This document shows positions 1 through 8,352 of a DNA stretch of 35,339 nucleotides, one piece after another. Position 1 is the stretch's first letter. Each line of letters starts with the position of its first letter. The translations under genes were made by a program, and so were the position numbers. The notes beneath the pieces were generated by a model, which saw nothing but the letters and a program-made list of their open reading frames with translations, searched no databases and was not told where the DNA came from. Source of the DNA: Geminicoccaceae bacterium. Its GTDB lineage: Bacteria; Pseudomonadota; Alphaproteobacteria; Geminicoccales; Geminicoccaceae. Location of the stretch: the NCBI GenBank assembly GCA_020445645.1, contig JAGRGG010000033.1:1-35339 (forward strand), written 5' to 3'.

Positions 1-22
1 TCAAATCCTGCCCCCGCAACCA
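1..22 (+). tRNA. 3' end of initiator tRNA-fMet (partial)
   Basis: The first 22 bases read as the T-loop, the 3' strand of the T stem (CCTGC), the acceptor 3' strand CCCCGCA, discriminator A and an encoded CCA at 20-22. This ending is nearly identical to the 3' end of bacterial initiator tRNA-fMet, as I recall the E. coli sequence. The rest of the gene lies to the left of the window, so the anticodon and the C1xA72 mismatch cannot be checked. A hairpin terminator follows 22 nt later. Confidence 0.8.
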
Positions 23-44
23 CAAGACGGCACGACACGTGACC

Positions 45-79
45 AAAAGCCCGCAGCCACAACAGGTTGCGGGCTTTTT
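45..79 (+). terminator. Rho-independent terminator after tRNA-fMet
   Basis: A 13-bp stem pairs 46-58 with 65-77, with one G-T wobble and a 6-nt loop (ACAACA), and runs into five T residues at 75-79. The A run at 45-48 means the hairpin could also act on minus-strand transcripts leaving the decayed gene that ends at 174. Confidence 0.85.
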
Positions 80-173
80 GATTTCGGGGCCTGCCTCCAG
101 CGCAACACCTGCAGGAAGCATATGGGAAGCACGGGGCACGCGGTCCTGGATCTTGCCTGCCCCATTGGCCGGC

Positions 174-2063
174 TCACGGCCACCACCGCGCCGCATCCCG
201 CACCGCCCGTACCGCCTCGCCAGCCAAAGCCGAGCCGCCCAGAGCCGCCAGCGTCGGCGCGAGCCTGCCAAGAATGTCGAGCGCTTCGCTACGGCGCATC
301 TGGCCAAATAGCGCCACGGTCTCGTCCACGACCTCCTTCCGCCCGGCCCCGCTCAGGTGCCAGCTGACCCGCGTCCAGTTTCCGCACCGTATCGCGGCCC
401 CAGCGCACGAAGCCGGCGCGGGTCTGCTCCAGCGCCGGCCCGCCGGCGAAATGGTCGTCGTGGAAGTAGGCGGCGGGCTTGGGGTGGGTGAAGACGTAGC
501 CGCTCTCGAACCCGTCGCCGATCAGGAAACGCCGCAGCGGCGCCAGCGTGTCTTGCGTGATGATGCGTTCGATCCCGTGCGCCGTTCGCGCGACCTCGGC
601 GAGTTCGGCCAGCTTCAACGGGCCGAGGGCGCAGGCCAGTACCGCCAATAGCGCGTCGCGGGTGGCCTCATCGATTGGTGTCCCCTCCGCCTTCCAGGCA
701 CGCTGCTGATGCTCCCACCACGTCCTGAAGTAGCCACTGAAGCCGGGATCCAGCGCGCGAAGGTCGTCCGGCCGAAGATCGAGCGCCGCCTCGCCCCTGC
801 CAAGCAGGTCTTCGACGTAGAGTTGGATGAGGAAGGGCTCGCCCTCGGTCAGGCGCGTCAGTTCGCCCAGCACGTCGACGTCGGCCGCCAGCGGGGCGAG
901 TGGTTAACCCATCCGCTCGATCACGTCCTTGATGCCGTCCCGGTCGAGCAGCGGCACCAGCATCGTTGCTGCCGCGCCCCGCCGCTCCCGGCCGAGGCGG
1001 CGCAGCCAGCCCTTGGAGCCGTCGTCGTCGGCCAGAAGGCGGGCCGAGGCCACGATGCGCAGGCCCGGCGGCGGGTCGAGCGGCAGCACGCTCGTGTTGA
1101 CCTCTCAGCCGGCCGCCTCGTCGAGGCCGTCGATTACGACGAGGCAGCACCGCTCGCATTCGTGGAACAGGTCGAGGTACTCGATTACCTCGTCGCGGTA
1201 GGATGAGGCGGGATCGACGTTGAGGGTCTTGCCGTGGATCTCGGCCAGACGCGCGGCCAGCGTCCCGTAGAAGACCTCGGCGCGGTTGGTCTCGTAGCGG
1301 ATGCTGATCGGCACGAAGACGGTCGGCCATATGTTTATGTCGAGTTGGTCGAGCCAGTTGGGCGGCGCGTCGGGATCGGCCAACCAATCGTTCAACGCGG
1401 CCAGTTGCTTGCCACGGCCACCGAAGGGTACAGGCGTGCGCGGAGTGCCTAGATAGCCTTGAATAAAGCGCTTGATGAGGCTGCAATTGCTGATCGAGAC
1501 CGCCCGCAACCCGAACTGAACGATAATGTTTCCGCCGGCGGTGTTGTTGCTGAGGTTGAGGGCGAGACCGGCGCCGTGCGGCCCCGCCCCTACCGGTTTC
1601 CCGCCTGATCCTCCGCCAAGTCTGTCGCCGTCGTGTCGTGCAACTTGAAGTTCCTGACAGCCTTGGCGCCATCGACGCGGATGCCGCCGCCCACGGCCTT
1701 GAGGTTCTTGAGGATGATCGAATGCCCGGCCTTGATGTTCCGCAAGTCGATCAGCATCTTATCGGAGGCGTCGCGGGGCTGCGCCTGAAGCAGCGCCTTG
1801 CCTGGACTCTCAACCAGTCCCAAGGCCTCCTCGTCCTGCACTACGCCGGCGGCTTCAATTTCCTCGGCGAGTACCTGCTTGCGACTTTCCCTTGCTGGGT
1901 CTTTCTCAAGCGCCGCGACATCCAACGATGCGAACTTACGCGAGACGAGGCCTTTCAGACCCGTGTAAGCGTCCTGAACGGCGGCGTAGCCGGCGCCGCT
2001 CGCGGCCACGATGGCCCCGGCGCTGAAGGCATCGACGATGGCTTGAAGGGCTTCGGCGGGCAT
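174..2063 (-). pseudogene. Decayed STAND/NACHT-type NTPase gene
   Basis: Pieces of one protein can be followed through several breaks. The N-terminal part (2063 to about 1600, starting MPAEALQAIVDAFSAG) is a helical domain and then a Gly/Asn-rich, beta-like segment. After a frameshift near 1590-1605 the frame continues into an ATPase module: a GGR-containing entry at about 1430, a TVFVPISIR strand, and a Walker B-like CLVVIDGLDE at about 1120. Where this family normally carries its P-loop, the sequence jumps from ADPDAPPN straight to WLDQLDINIWP near 1355-1365, so Walker A looks deleted in frame. An in-frame TGA lies at 1105-1107 and an in-frame TAA at 904-906. The helical C-terminal part runs to about 365, where a second frameshift is needed to reach the tail (LGRLAPTLAALGG) ending at 174. 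Family assignment is from motif style; its former role, possibly in defence or signalling, is inferred. Confidence 0.75.
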
Positions 2064-2194
2064 GATCCAAACTCCGACGCTTCCTATTTACGCCAGAGAA
2101 GCTCAAAGGTCATGGTGGGCCAGGGTTGGGTTCGTCCTGGCCGATGAGGAGCCGCAGGCGCTCCCGTCCCTTCGCTGGCTCGGCAGGTGGTGGA

Positions 2195-2762
2195 CTAGAT
2201 GTTGGGTCCCGCGGTGTTGTGGACCGGGTTGAGCCTGGAGCGTCGGGGCTCTTCGGTCCAGCATTCGGTGATGAACCCGAAGGGCGTGAGGTTCTCGATG
2301 CGGGCCTCGGCAAGATCGACGTGAACCGAAAGCGGCACCTTCAAGGTCGATCGGGTAGCGCTTGAACCTTGAGCATCGCGGTTTGTCGCCCCCGGTTTCA
2401 GGCGGGCGCGAGACGGCGTGGCGCCGCAGGCGGCGGTGCAGCGACGAGCGTGCGAGACGCGGGATGGTGGCCTGTGCAGGGCATGAAGGCCATCGTCGAA
2501 CGGCGGCAGCGTGTGGCGGCGAAAGGCGACGCAGACGGCTTCTTCTGACGGCGTCGGCACCCCGAGCGCGGGAGCTGCGGCCCCATCGGCGGGTCGTCGA
2601 CGCCCGTGCGCTTGCGCCCCCTCCCGGCCGCTCGAAAGCGCTGCTTTCAAGCTCGTTCAGGCCGTACCGCCCGGCGGGCCTTGTGACCGAAGCCTGCGAT
2701 CGCCGTAGCGCCGCCCGAGTGGCGTGCGTGGTCGTGGCGCTGCCGTGAAGAACTTGGCCCAT
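2195..2762 (-). pseudogene. IS481-family transposase remnant
   Basis: The start at 2762 (MGQVLHGSATTTHATR) followed by a helix-turn-helix region, then VAFRRHTLPPFDDGLHAL, ARSSLHRRLRRHAVSR, GGDKPRCSRFKRYPI and the C-terminal ENLTPFGFITECW, match the order of blocks in IS481-type transposases. The blocks alternate between two frames, with shifts near 2650, 2475 and 2335. Around 2300 the sequence jumps from the first catalytic strand (HVDLAEAR) to the extreme C-terminus, so the second Asp and the Glu of the DDE triad are gone. About 190 residues remain of roughly 310-320. I could not find terminal inverted repeats or a target duplication. It cannot encode an active enzyme. Confidence 0.8.
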
Positions 2763-2938
2763 GGCGCGTCCCCCTCGTCAGGCGATGGCAACCTCCCGCC
2801 ACACTGCGGGACCGAACAGCCAGTCGTGGAACTTCTCGGTCGTGCCGAGGCGGCGGTGGCGGCAGGGCAGCCGTGGAACGGATCCAGAGCGACGCTACCG
2901 ACTTGCCCGCGCGTCTTCTCGCCGCCAAAGGCGCTGCT

Positions 2939-3337
2939 TCATGGCCCCAGCGAGACGTGGGCGCTGACGACGCGCCATCCTTCGGCAAAGCGAACCCACG
3001 TCTGGCTCTGGCGGCCGACGCGCGGCTCGCCCTCGCGCCGGAATTCGAGGTTGGCGACCGCCACGTCGTCGCCGAAGGTCGTGATCTCCAGCCGACGGAC
3101 GGTGCGGTCGAGGCCCTTGGCGCTGCGGGATCCCCTGAACGCCCGTATCTCCGCCTCGCCGTAGAGGTTCTCCCGGGCGCCGTAGCGGACCGTGTGGGGG
3201 CTCGCCCAGAACAGTTCGTCGAGCACGGCGAGGTCGTTGCCGGTGAGGGCGGCCTCGTAGCGCATCACGGCCGCCCGGACCTCGGCCTCGACCGTGGGGC
3301 GGTTGATCGCAAGGGCCGCATTGGCGGGCGTTTCCAT
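2939..3337 (-). CDS. HpxZ/AtzH-like protein (DUF3225, NTF2 fold)
   Basis: A 132-residue protein of the small alpha+beta SnoaL/NTF2-like group that includes HpxZ (oxalurate catabolism) and AtzH (cyanuric acid catabolism). Typical blocks are NRPTVEAEVRAAVMRYEAAL, the LDELFW segment, TVRYGARENLYG, IRAFR, and the C-terminal QTWVRFAEGWRVVSAHVS. The ATG at 3337 is used here; a GTG at 3343 overlaps the stop of the upstream amidase gene and is an equally possible, translationally coupled start. It is the last gene of the minus-strand operon that begins with the binding protein at 10471. In this family such proteins sit beside amidases and are thought to act on small ureido or carboxyurea compounds; the substrate here is unknown. 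Confidence 0.85.
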   Translation of the reverse strand: METPANAALAINRPTVEAEVRAAVMRYEAALTGNDLAVLDELFWASPHTVRYGARENLYGEAEIRAFRGSRSAKGLDRTVRRLEITTFGDDVAVANLEFRREGEPRVGRQSQTWVRFAEGWRVVSAHVSLGP

Positions 3338-3339
3338 CG

Positions 3340-4575
3340 TCACGCCGTCCCCGGATCGGTTCGGGGCGGGTCCGCGCAGACGGCCGCCGCGAGGGCGATG
3401 AGGTCGGCGTCGGTGCCCCTGGCGCCCACGAGCGACAGGCCGATGGGCAGCCCGTCCACCTCCGCCATCGGCAGGGAGATTTGCGGCAGCCCCCCGAGCC
3501 CCGCGACGCACAGGAGGTTCATCGCCTTGTGGCGGTAGGCCACCTCCAGGTCCTCGGCGGCGGAGCCGCGGCGGGGCGCGCCGCGCGGTACGGTCGGCAG
3601 GACGAGTGCGGTGCCAAGCGGCAGCAGCCCCGCCAGCCGTTCGACGACGGCCCGGCGGCGCTCGCGCGCGTCGGCGACCCTGGCGGGGTCCGTCGCCGCC
3701 GCGGCGGCGAAGCGTTCCCGGACGCCGGGGCCGAAGACCGGCCGGACCGCCTCGATCCAGCCGCCCAGCGACCCCCAGATCTCCGCCGCCTGGATAGTGC
3801 GGAAGGCCTCCGACCAGACGGCCAGCCCCTCGTCGGCCAGCGTCACGCGTGCCACTGGCCCGACCGCCGCCTCGACGCGGGCGATGGCGGGCGCCAGCGC
3901 CCCGGCCGCCTTCGGATCGAGTTCCGCCAGCGCGTCCACGGCCAGCAGCAGCCTGACGATGGGCCGGGCGGGGGGATCCCCCAGGAGCACCCCGCCGACG
4001 CGGGCGAAGAGGTCCACGTCGCGGGCGAACCAGCCGGCGCAGTCGAAGCTCGGCGCGAAGGGGATGGCGCCTTCGAGCGAGACCCGGCCGTGGGTCGGCC
4101 GCATCCCGTAGAGCCCGCAATAGCTGGCGGGCACGCGGACGGAGCCGCCGCAGTCCGACCCGAGGGCGAAGTCGACCAGCCCGCCCGCCACCGCCGACGC
4201 CGATCCGCTCGACGATCCGCCGGGGATGCGCGAAGGGTCGCGCGGGTTGACCGGCGTGCCGTAGTGGTGGTTCTCGCCGGACAGGGAGTAGGCGAGCTCG
4301 TCGCTCACCGTCTTGCCGACGAGGGTGGCGCCCGCGTCCAGGAGCCGCCGCACGACGGGCGCCGTCTCGGGCTCGACCCCGTGCGTCCGCAGCCAGTCCG
4401 GATGACCGTAGCCGGTGACGCCGCCCTCGACGTGGAAGACGTCCTTGACCGCGAAGCTGAGGCCGGCGAGGGGGCCGGTCGCCGCCCCCGCGACGGCGAT
4501 GTGGTTGTCGCGGCAGAACGCGCCGAGCGGGTCGTTCGGCGGCGTCCAGCCCGCCGTGGGGCCGGCGGCGCTCAT
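3340..4575 (-). CDS. Amidase-signature hydrolase, AMI1-like
   Basis: A 411-residue amidase-signature enzyme expected to hydrolyse a C-N amide bond in the cytoplasm. The Ser-cisSer-Lys triad can be placed as Lys44 (FAVKDVF), Ser121 (GGSSSGSA) and Ser145 (SDCGGSVRVPA). The length and blocks such as VTGYGHPDW and DELAYSLSGENHHYGTP resemble the compact AMI1 (indole-3-acetamide hydrolase) branch rather than the longer GatA branch. The ATG at 4575 overlaps the stop of the amidohydrolase gene by 4 nt (ATGA) and has GGGAGG just upstream, so translation is probably coupled. Its pairing with an HpxZ/AtzH-like protein and a deaminase-like amidohydrolase suggests it cuts a ring-opened ureide or amide intermediate. 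The exact substrate cannot be read from sequence. Confidence 0.88.
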   Translation of the reverse strand: MSAAGPTAGWTPPNDPLGAFCRDNHIAVAGAATGPLAGLSFAVKDVFHVEGGVTGYGHPDWLRTHGVEPETAPVVRRLLDAGATLVGKTVSDELAYSLSGENHHYGTPVNPRDPSRIPGGSSSGSASAVAGGLVDFALGSDCGGSVRVPASYCGLYGMRPTHGRVSLEGAIPFAPSFDCAGWFARDVDLFARVGGVLLGDPPARPIVRLLLAVDALAELDPKAAGALAPAIARVEAAVGPVARVTLADEGLAVWSEAFRTIQAAEIWGSLGGWIEAVRPVFGPGVRERFAAAAATDPARVADARERRRAVVERLAGLLPLGTALVLPTVPRGAPRRGSAAEDLEVAYRHKAMNLLCVAGLGGLPQISLPMAEVDGLPIGLSLVGARGTDADLIALAAAVCADPPRTDPGTA

Positions 4576-5810
4576 GCGGCCTCCCGCCCCGGCCGGTGCA
4601 GCTCGGCGGGCTTGCGGGTCATCGTCCGGCGCCCGCGCTTGAACGCGTGGAGCACGGGCGCCAGCTCGGCCACCGCCGCCTCGGGGGTCTCGCAGTCGAG
4701 GACGACGAGGTCGGCCCAGTCGCCGGGGGCGAGCCCGTAGCCGGACAGGTTCATCAGCCGCGCCGAGCGGGCCGTCACCATGTCGAAGCAGGCCCGGATG
4801 TCGTCCTTGGCGCCGATCTGGCAGACGTTCGCGTTCAGGTTCGCCATGCGGATCAGCGAGCAGTCGCCGAACGGGGTGAACGGGTTCAGGACGTTGTTCG
4901 TCGACAGGGAGCAGTTGACGCCCCGGTGCAGCAGCTTGTGCGCCGGCGTCACGCCGCGCATGACCGAGTGCTCCATGTGCCGGCCCATCAGGAAGAGGTC
5001 GGTCGAGGGCAGGACGGTGAGGGCGACGCCGGCGTCGGCCATGCGGCGGGCGGCCGCGTCGAAGCGTTCCGGGGAGGCCGCCGACAGCTTGGTGACGTGG
5101 CCGATGGCGGTGCGGCCGCCGCGCCCGAAGCGTTCGGCGAGATCGCAGACGTAATCGAGGTCGAGACCATCCGGGGACGGCCCGAAATCGAGGTGCATGT
5201 CGATGTCGACGTCGAATTCGCGGGCCATCTCGAAGACCCGGTCGATCTGGCCGTGGGGATCGGCGTCGGTGTAGGGCGCCGCGCCGACGACGGAGGCGCC
5301 CCCGGACAGGGCCGCCAGCATCAACTCGTCGGTGCCGGGGTTGTTCAGCAGCCCTTCCTGGGGAAAGACGCAGATCTCGACGTCGATCGCCCAGCGGTAG
5401 TCCTGGACGAGCCGCTTCACCCCCTCGAAGCCGCGCAGGCCGATGCCGGGGTCGACCTCGAGCTGGGTGCGCATGTGGGTCGTGCCGTTGAGGATGCACT
5501 TTTCGAGCGTGCGCCTGCCGCGCTCGTAGACGTCTTCCGGCGTGAAGCCCCCCTTGGCCTTGGCGACCTCGCCGATCGCCTCCTCAAGGTCGCCGCGCGA
5601 GGAATTGCAGCGCTCCAGGATGCACGACTTGTCGAGGTGGATGTGGGTCTCGACGAACCCCGGCGAGACGAGCCGGCCGCCGAGGTCCAAGGTTTCGCCC
5701 TCGGCGGCGAGCCTGGGTTCGACGGCGGCGATGCGGCCCCCCTCGATCCCGATGTCGACGGTGCGGGTGGGGTCGTCCGGCAGGCGGGCGCCCCGCAGGA
5801 TCAGGTCCAT
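4572..5810 (-). CDS. CodA/AtzC-like amidohydrolase
   Basis: A 412-residue metal-dependent amidohydrolase (TIM barrel with an N-terminal beta domain) resembling cytosine deaminase and AtzC. Likely metal and active-site residues are His56 and His58 (ETHIHLDK), Gln151 (VFPQEG), His206 (DIDMHLDFG) and His238 (AIGHVTK). Where CodA has the catalytic Asp (GHDDV) and AtzC has SDN, this protein has STNNV, so Asn305 occupies the expected Asp position. The start at 5810 is preferred: AAGGA lies 6 nt before it but directly abuts the alternative ATG at 5816. It is co-transcribed with the transporter genes upstream (gap 31 nt) and overlaps the amidase by 4 nt. Deamination or ring opening of an N-heterocycle is inferred; the substrate is unknown. 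Confidence 0.85.
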   Translation of the reverse strand: MDLILRGARLPDDPTRTVDIGIEGGRIAAVEPRLAAEGETLDLGGRLVSPGFVETHIHLDKSCILERCNSSRGDLEEAIGEVAKAKGGFTPEDVYERGRRTLEKCILNGTTHMRTQLEVDPGIGLRGFEGVKRLVQDYRWAIDVEICVFPQEGLLNNPGTDELMLAALSGGASVVGAAPYTDADPHGQIDRVFEMAREFDVDIDMHLDFGPSPDGLDLDYVCDLAERFGRGGRTAIGHVTKLSAASPERFDAAARRMADAGVALTVLPSTDLFLMGRHMEHSVMRGVTPAHKLLHRGVNCSLSTNNVLNPFTPFGDCSLIRMANLNANVCQIGAKDDIRACFDMVTARSARLMNLSGYGLAPGDWADLVVLDCETPEAAVAELAPVLHAFKRGRRTMTRKPAELHRPGREAA

Positions 5811-5841
5811 GCGCATTCCTTCGGCTTTCGGTTGGTCACGG

Positions 5842-8352
5842 TCACGAAGCGGTCGCCGCCTCCCCGCCGAGATAGGCCTTTTGCAGCGCGTCGCTCCGGC
5901 GCAGTTCGGCCGCCGTTCCGCTCTCGACGACGGCGCCGGAACCGAGCACGTAGGCGCGGTCGGCGACGCCGAGCGCCATCTCCGCCATCTGGTCGACGAG
6001 GAGGATGGTCACGCCGCCGTCGCGCAGTTCGGCGAGGATCGCGTAGAGTTCCTGGATCAGCGCCGGCGCCAGCCCGAGCGACGGCTCGTCGAGCAGCAGC
6101 ACCTTGGGCCTCGAAGCGAGCCCCCGCGCGATGGCGAGCATCTGCTGCTCGCCGCCCGACATGAGCCCCGCGCGCTGGCCGCGGCGCTCCTGCAGCCGGG
6201 GGAAGCGGGCGATGATCCTCTCCACCTCGGCGTCGAGGTCGGGCGGCATCCGGCCGTAGGCGCCGAGCCGGACGTTCTGGATCACCGTGAGCTCGGGGAA
6301 GACCTGCCGCCCCTCGGGCACGAGGACCAGCCCGCGCCTCGCCACCTCGTGCGCCGGCAGGGCCTCGATCGCCTCGCCGTCGAAGAGGACCCGCCCGCGC
6401 ACCGGTCGGTGCAGGCCGCTCAAGGCGCGCATGAGGGTGGATTTTCCGGCGCCGTTCGCGCCCAGCACCGCGACCAGCTCGCCTTCGGCGACGGAGAGCC
6501 CCACGTCGCGCAGGACGTCGCTCGCACCGTAGGCGGCGCAGAGGCCCGAGACGTCGAGGATCCGGCGCCCGGCCCCGGTCGATCCGGCCCCGTCGCGCGC
6601 ACGTCCGGCGAGATCGGCCTCGCCGAGATAGGCCTTGAGCACGGCGGGGTCTTCCCGGACCGTCTCGGGCGCGCCGTCGCAGATCTTCTGCCCGGCGTCG
6701 AGGACGAGGATCCGGTCCGATATTCCCATGACGAGCGGCATGTCGTGCTCGATCAGGATGACGCAGCGCCCGAGCCCGGCGAGGCGCTTCAGGAGCCGCC
6801 CGACGCGCGCCGTGTCCTCCTCGCCGAGGCCCGCCGCGGGCTCGTCGAACAGGAGGACCTGGGGTTCGAGCGCCAGCGTCCGGGCGATCTCGACGAGCCG
6901 CTTGTCGATGTGGGCGAGCGATCCCGCCTCGACCGCCAGCGGGCCTTGGTAGCCGACGAAGGCGAGCAGCGCTTCGGCCCTGGCCCGACGCCGGGACGTT
7001 TCGGCGGCGCCGGCGAATTCCGCGAGGCTCAGCCGCCCGCGGCGCATGGCGATCAGCAGGTTGTCGACGACGCTCATGTGCTCGAAGAGCTGCGTCGTCT
7101 GGTAGGTGCGGCCGATGCCGGCGCGGGCGACCTCGTGGGACGCGCGGCCGGTGAGGTCGACGCCGCCGAGCCGGACCGACCCGGCGGTTGGCCTGTAGTA
7201 GCCGGCGATCAGGTTGAGCGCGGTCGTCTTGCCGGCGCCGTTCGGCCCGATGATGCTGGTGACGGCGCCGGGTGCCGCCTCGAAGCTCAGGTCCTGGACC
7301 GCCTTGACGCCGCCGAAGGCGATCGAGAGGCCGTCGACGACGAGCGGCGCCGCTTCGCCGGAAGACCGCAGGAAGGCCGGCGCCGCGCCGTCGCCCGAAA
7401 CGGGGGTGCCCTTCGCCTTGCCCCCGATCAGGCGCGTGACCAGGGACGAGAGGCCGCCGACGATGCCGCGCGGTGCCAGCCGCAGCACGACGAGGAGGAG
7501 AAGGCCGACGAAGAGCAGCCGGTACTCCGCGAGGGAGGACAAGGCTTCGGGCAGGAGCACGACGATCGCGGCGCCGACCAGGGGGCCGAGCACCGTGTCG
7601 GCGCCGCCGATCACGACGACGAGCAGGAACAGGATGGACTCGAAGAAGGGGAAGGATTCGGGGCTGATGAAGCCGCTCATCGCCGCGAAGACGCCGCCCG
7701 CCACCCCGGCGAACACGGCCGAGAGGGCGAAGGCGACGCAGCGCAGCCACACCGGGTTGAGGCCGATCGACTGCGCCGCGATCTCGGAATCGCGCAGCGC
7801 CCGCAGCGCCTTGCCCCAGGCGCCCCCGCTGAACCTCGCGTAGAAGACGACCGCGAGCACGGCGAGCGTGAGCACGAGGAGCGCTATCCCGCGCTGCCGG
7901 AACGAGGCCCCGAAGAGCGAGGGCGGCGCGATCCCCATGATGCCGTTCCAGCCGCCGGTCAGCCCCTCCATCTCGGCGGCGCTCTGCTCGACGACGAAGG
8001 CGAACGCGATCGTGATCATGGCGAGGTAGGGACCGCGGACGCGCAGCGCCGGGATCGACAGGAGCCCGCCCGCCGCCCCGGCGAAGAATCCTGCGGCCGG
8101 CAGGGCGAGCCAGAAGCTCCAGCCGTAGCCGGCGGTCAGGATGGCGACCGTATAGGCGCCGATGGCGTAGAAGCCCATGTGGCCGAGGGAGATCTGCCCC
8201 GACAGGCCGACCAGGATGTTGAGCCCGACGCCGACGATCGCGGTGAGCCCGACCAGCGACAGGACGAATAGGTGATAGCCGTTGGCGTTGAGGATCGCGG
8301 CCACGAGGAGGCCGATCAGCGCGGCGCCGATCAGGAGGTTGCGGGCGCTCAT
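5842..8352 (-). CDS. Fused LivM-LivG-LivF ABC transporter protein
   Basis: A single 836-residue frame joins three usually separate subunits of the branched-chain-amino-acid/urea (HAAT) importer class. Residues about 1-320 are a LivM permease with many membrane segments (starting MSARNLLIGAALIG, with GLNILVGLSGQISLGHMGF). Residues about 330-590 are a LivG ATPase with Walker A GPNGAGKTT near 370 and Walker B VLLFDEPAAGL. Residues about 600-836 are a LivF ATPase with Walker A GANGAGKST near 635, signature MSGGEQQ near 733 and VLLLDEPSLGL. The LivG half carries LAHIDKR in place of a normal LSGGQ-type signature near 480. The ATG at 8352 overlaps the stop of the LivH gene (ATGA). No stop or shift is seen at the domain joints. 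The cargo is probably the compound processed by the downstream hydrolases. Confidence 0.9.
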   Translation of the reverse strand: MSARNLLIGAALIGLLVAAILNANGYHLFVLSLVGLTAIVGVGLNILVGLSGQISLGHMGFYAIGAYTVAILTAGYGWSFWLALPAAGFFAGAAGGLLSIPALRVRGPYLAMITIAFAFVVEQSAAEMEGLTGGWNGIMGIAPPSLFGASFRQRGIALLVLTLAVLAVVFYARFSGGAWGKALRALRDSEIAAQSIGLNPVWLRCVAFALSAVFAGVAGGVFAAMSGFISPESFPFFESILFLLVVVIGGADTVLGPLVGAAIVVLLPEALSSLAEYRLLFVGLLLLVVLRLAPRGIVGGLSSLVTRLIGGKAKGTPVSGDGAAPAFLRSSGEAAPLVVDGLSIAFGGVKAVQDLSFEAAPGAVTSIIGPNGAGKTTALNLIAGYYRPTAGSVRLGGVDLTGRASHEVARAGIGRTYQTTQLFEHMSVVDNLLIAMRRGRLSLAEFAGAAETSRRRARAEALLAFVGYQGPLAVEAGSLAHIDKRLVEIARTLALEPQVLLFDEPAAGLGEEDTARVGRLLKRLAGLGRCVILIEHDMPLVMGISDRILVLDAGQKICDGAPETVREDPAVLKAYLGEADLAGRARDGAGSTGAGRRILDVSGLCAAYGASDVLRDVGLSVAEGELVAVLGANGAGKSTLMRALSGLHRPVRGRVLFDGEAIEALPAHEVARRGLVLVPEGRQVFPELTVIQNVRLGAYGRMPPDLDAEVERIIARFPRLQERRGQRAGLMSGGEQQMLAIARGLASRPKVLLLDEPSLGLAPALIQELYAILAELRDGGVTILLVDQMAEMALGVADRAYVLGSGAVVESGTAAELRRSDALQKAYLGGEAATAS

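Noticed and set aside
1-22. tRNA 3' end as an attachment site with a second copy in the window
   Set aside because: I looked by eye for another copy of the T-arm/acceptor sequence and found none, so no att pair is claimed.
5542-8271. 909-codon open frame on the plus strand
   Set aside because: It is exactly antisense to the fused LivMGF and amidohydrolase genes. Its product is low-complexity (Arg/Glu/Ala/Gly-rich) without domains, as expected for the complement of GC-rich coding DNA.
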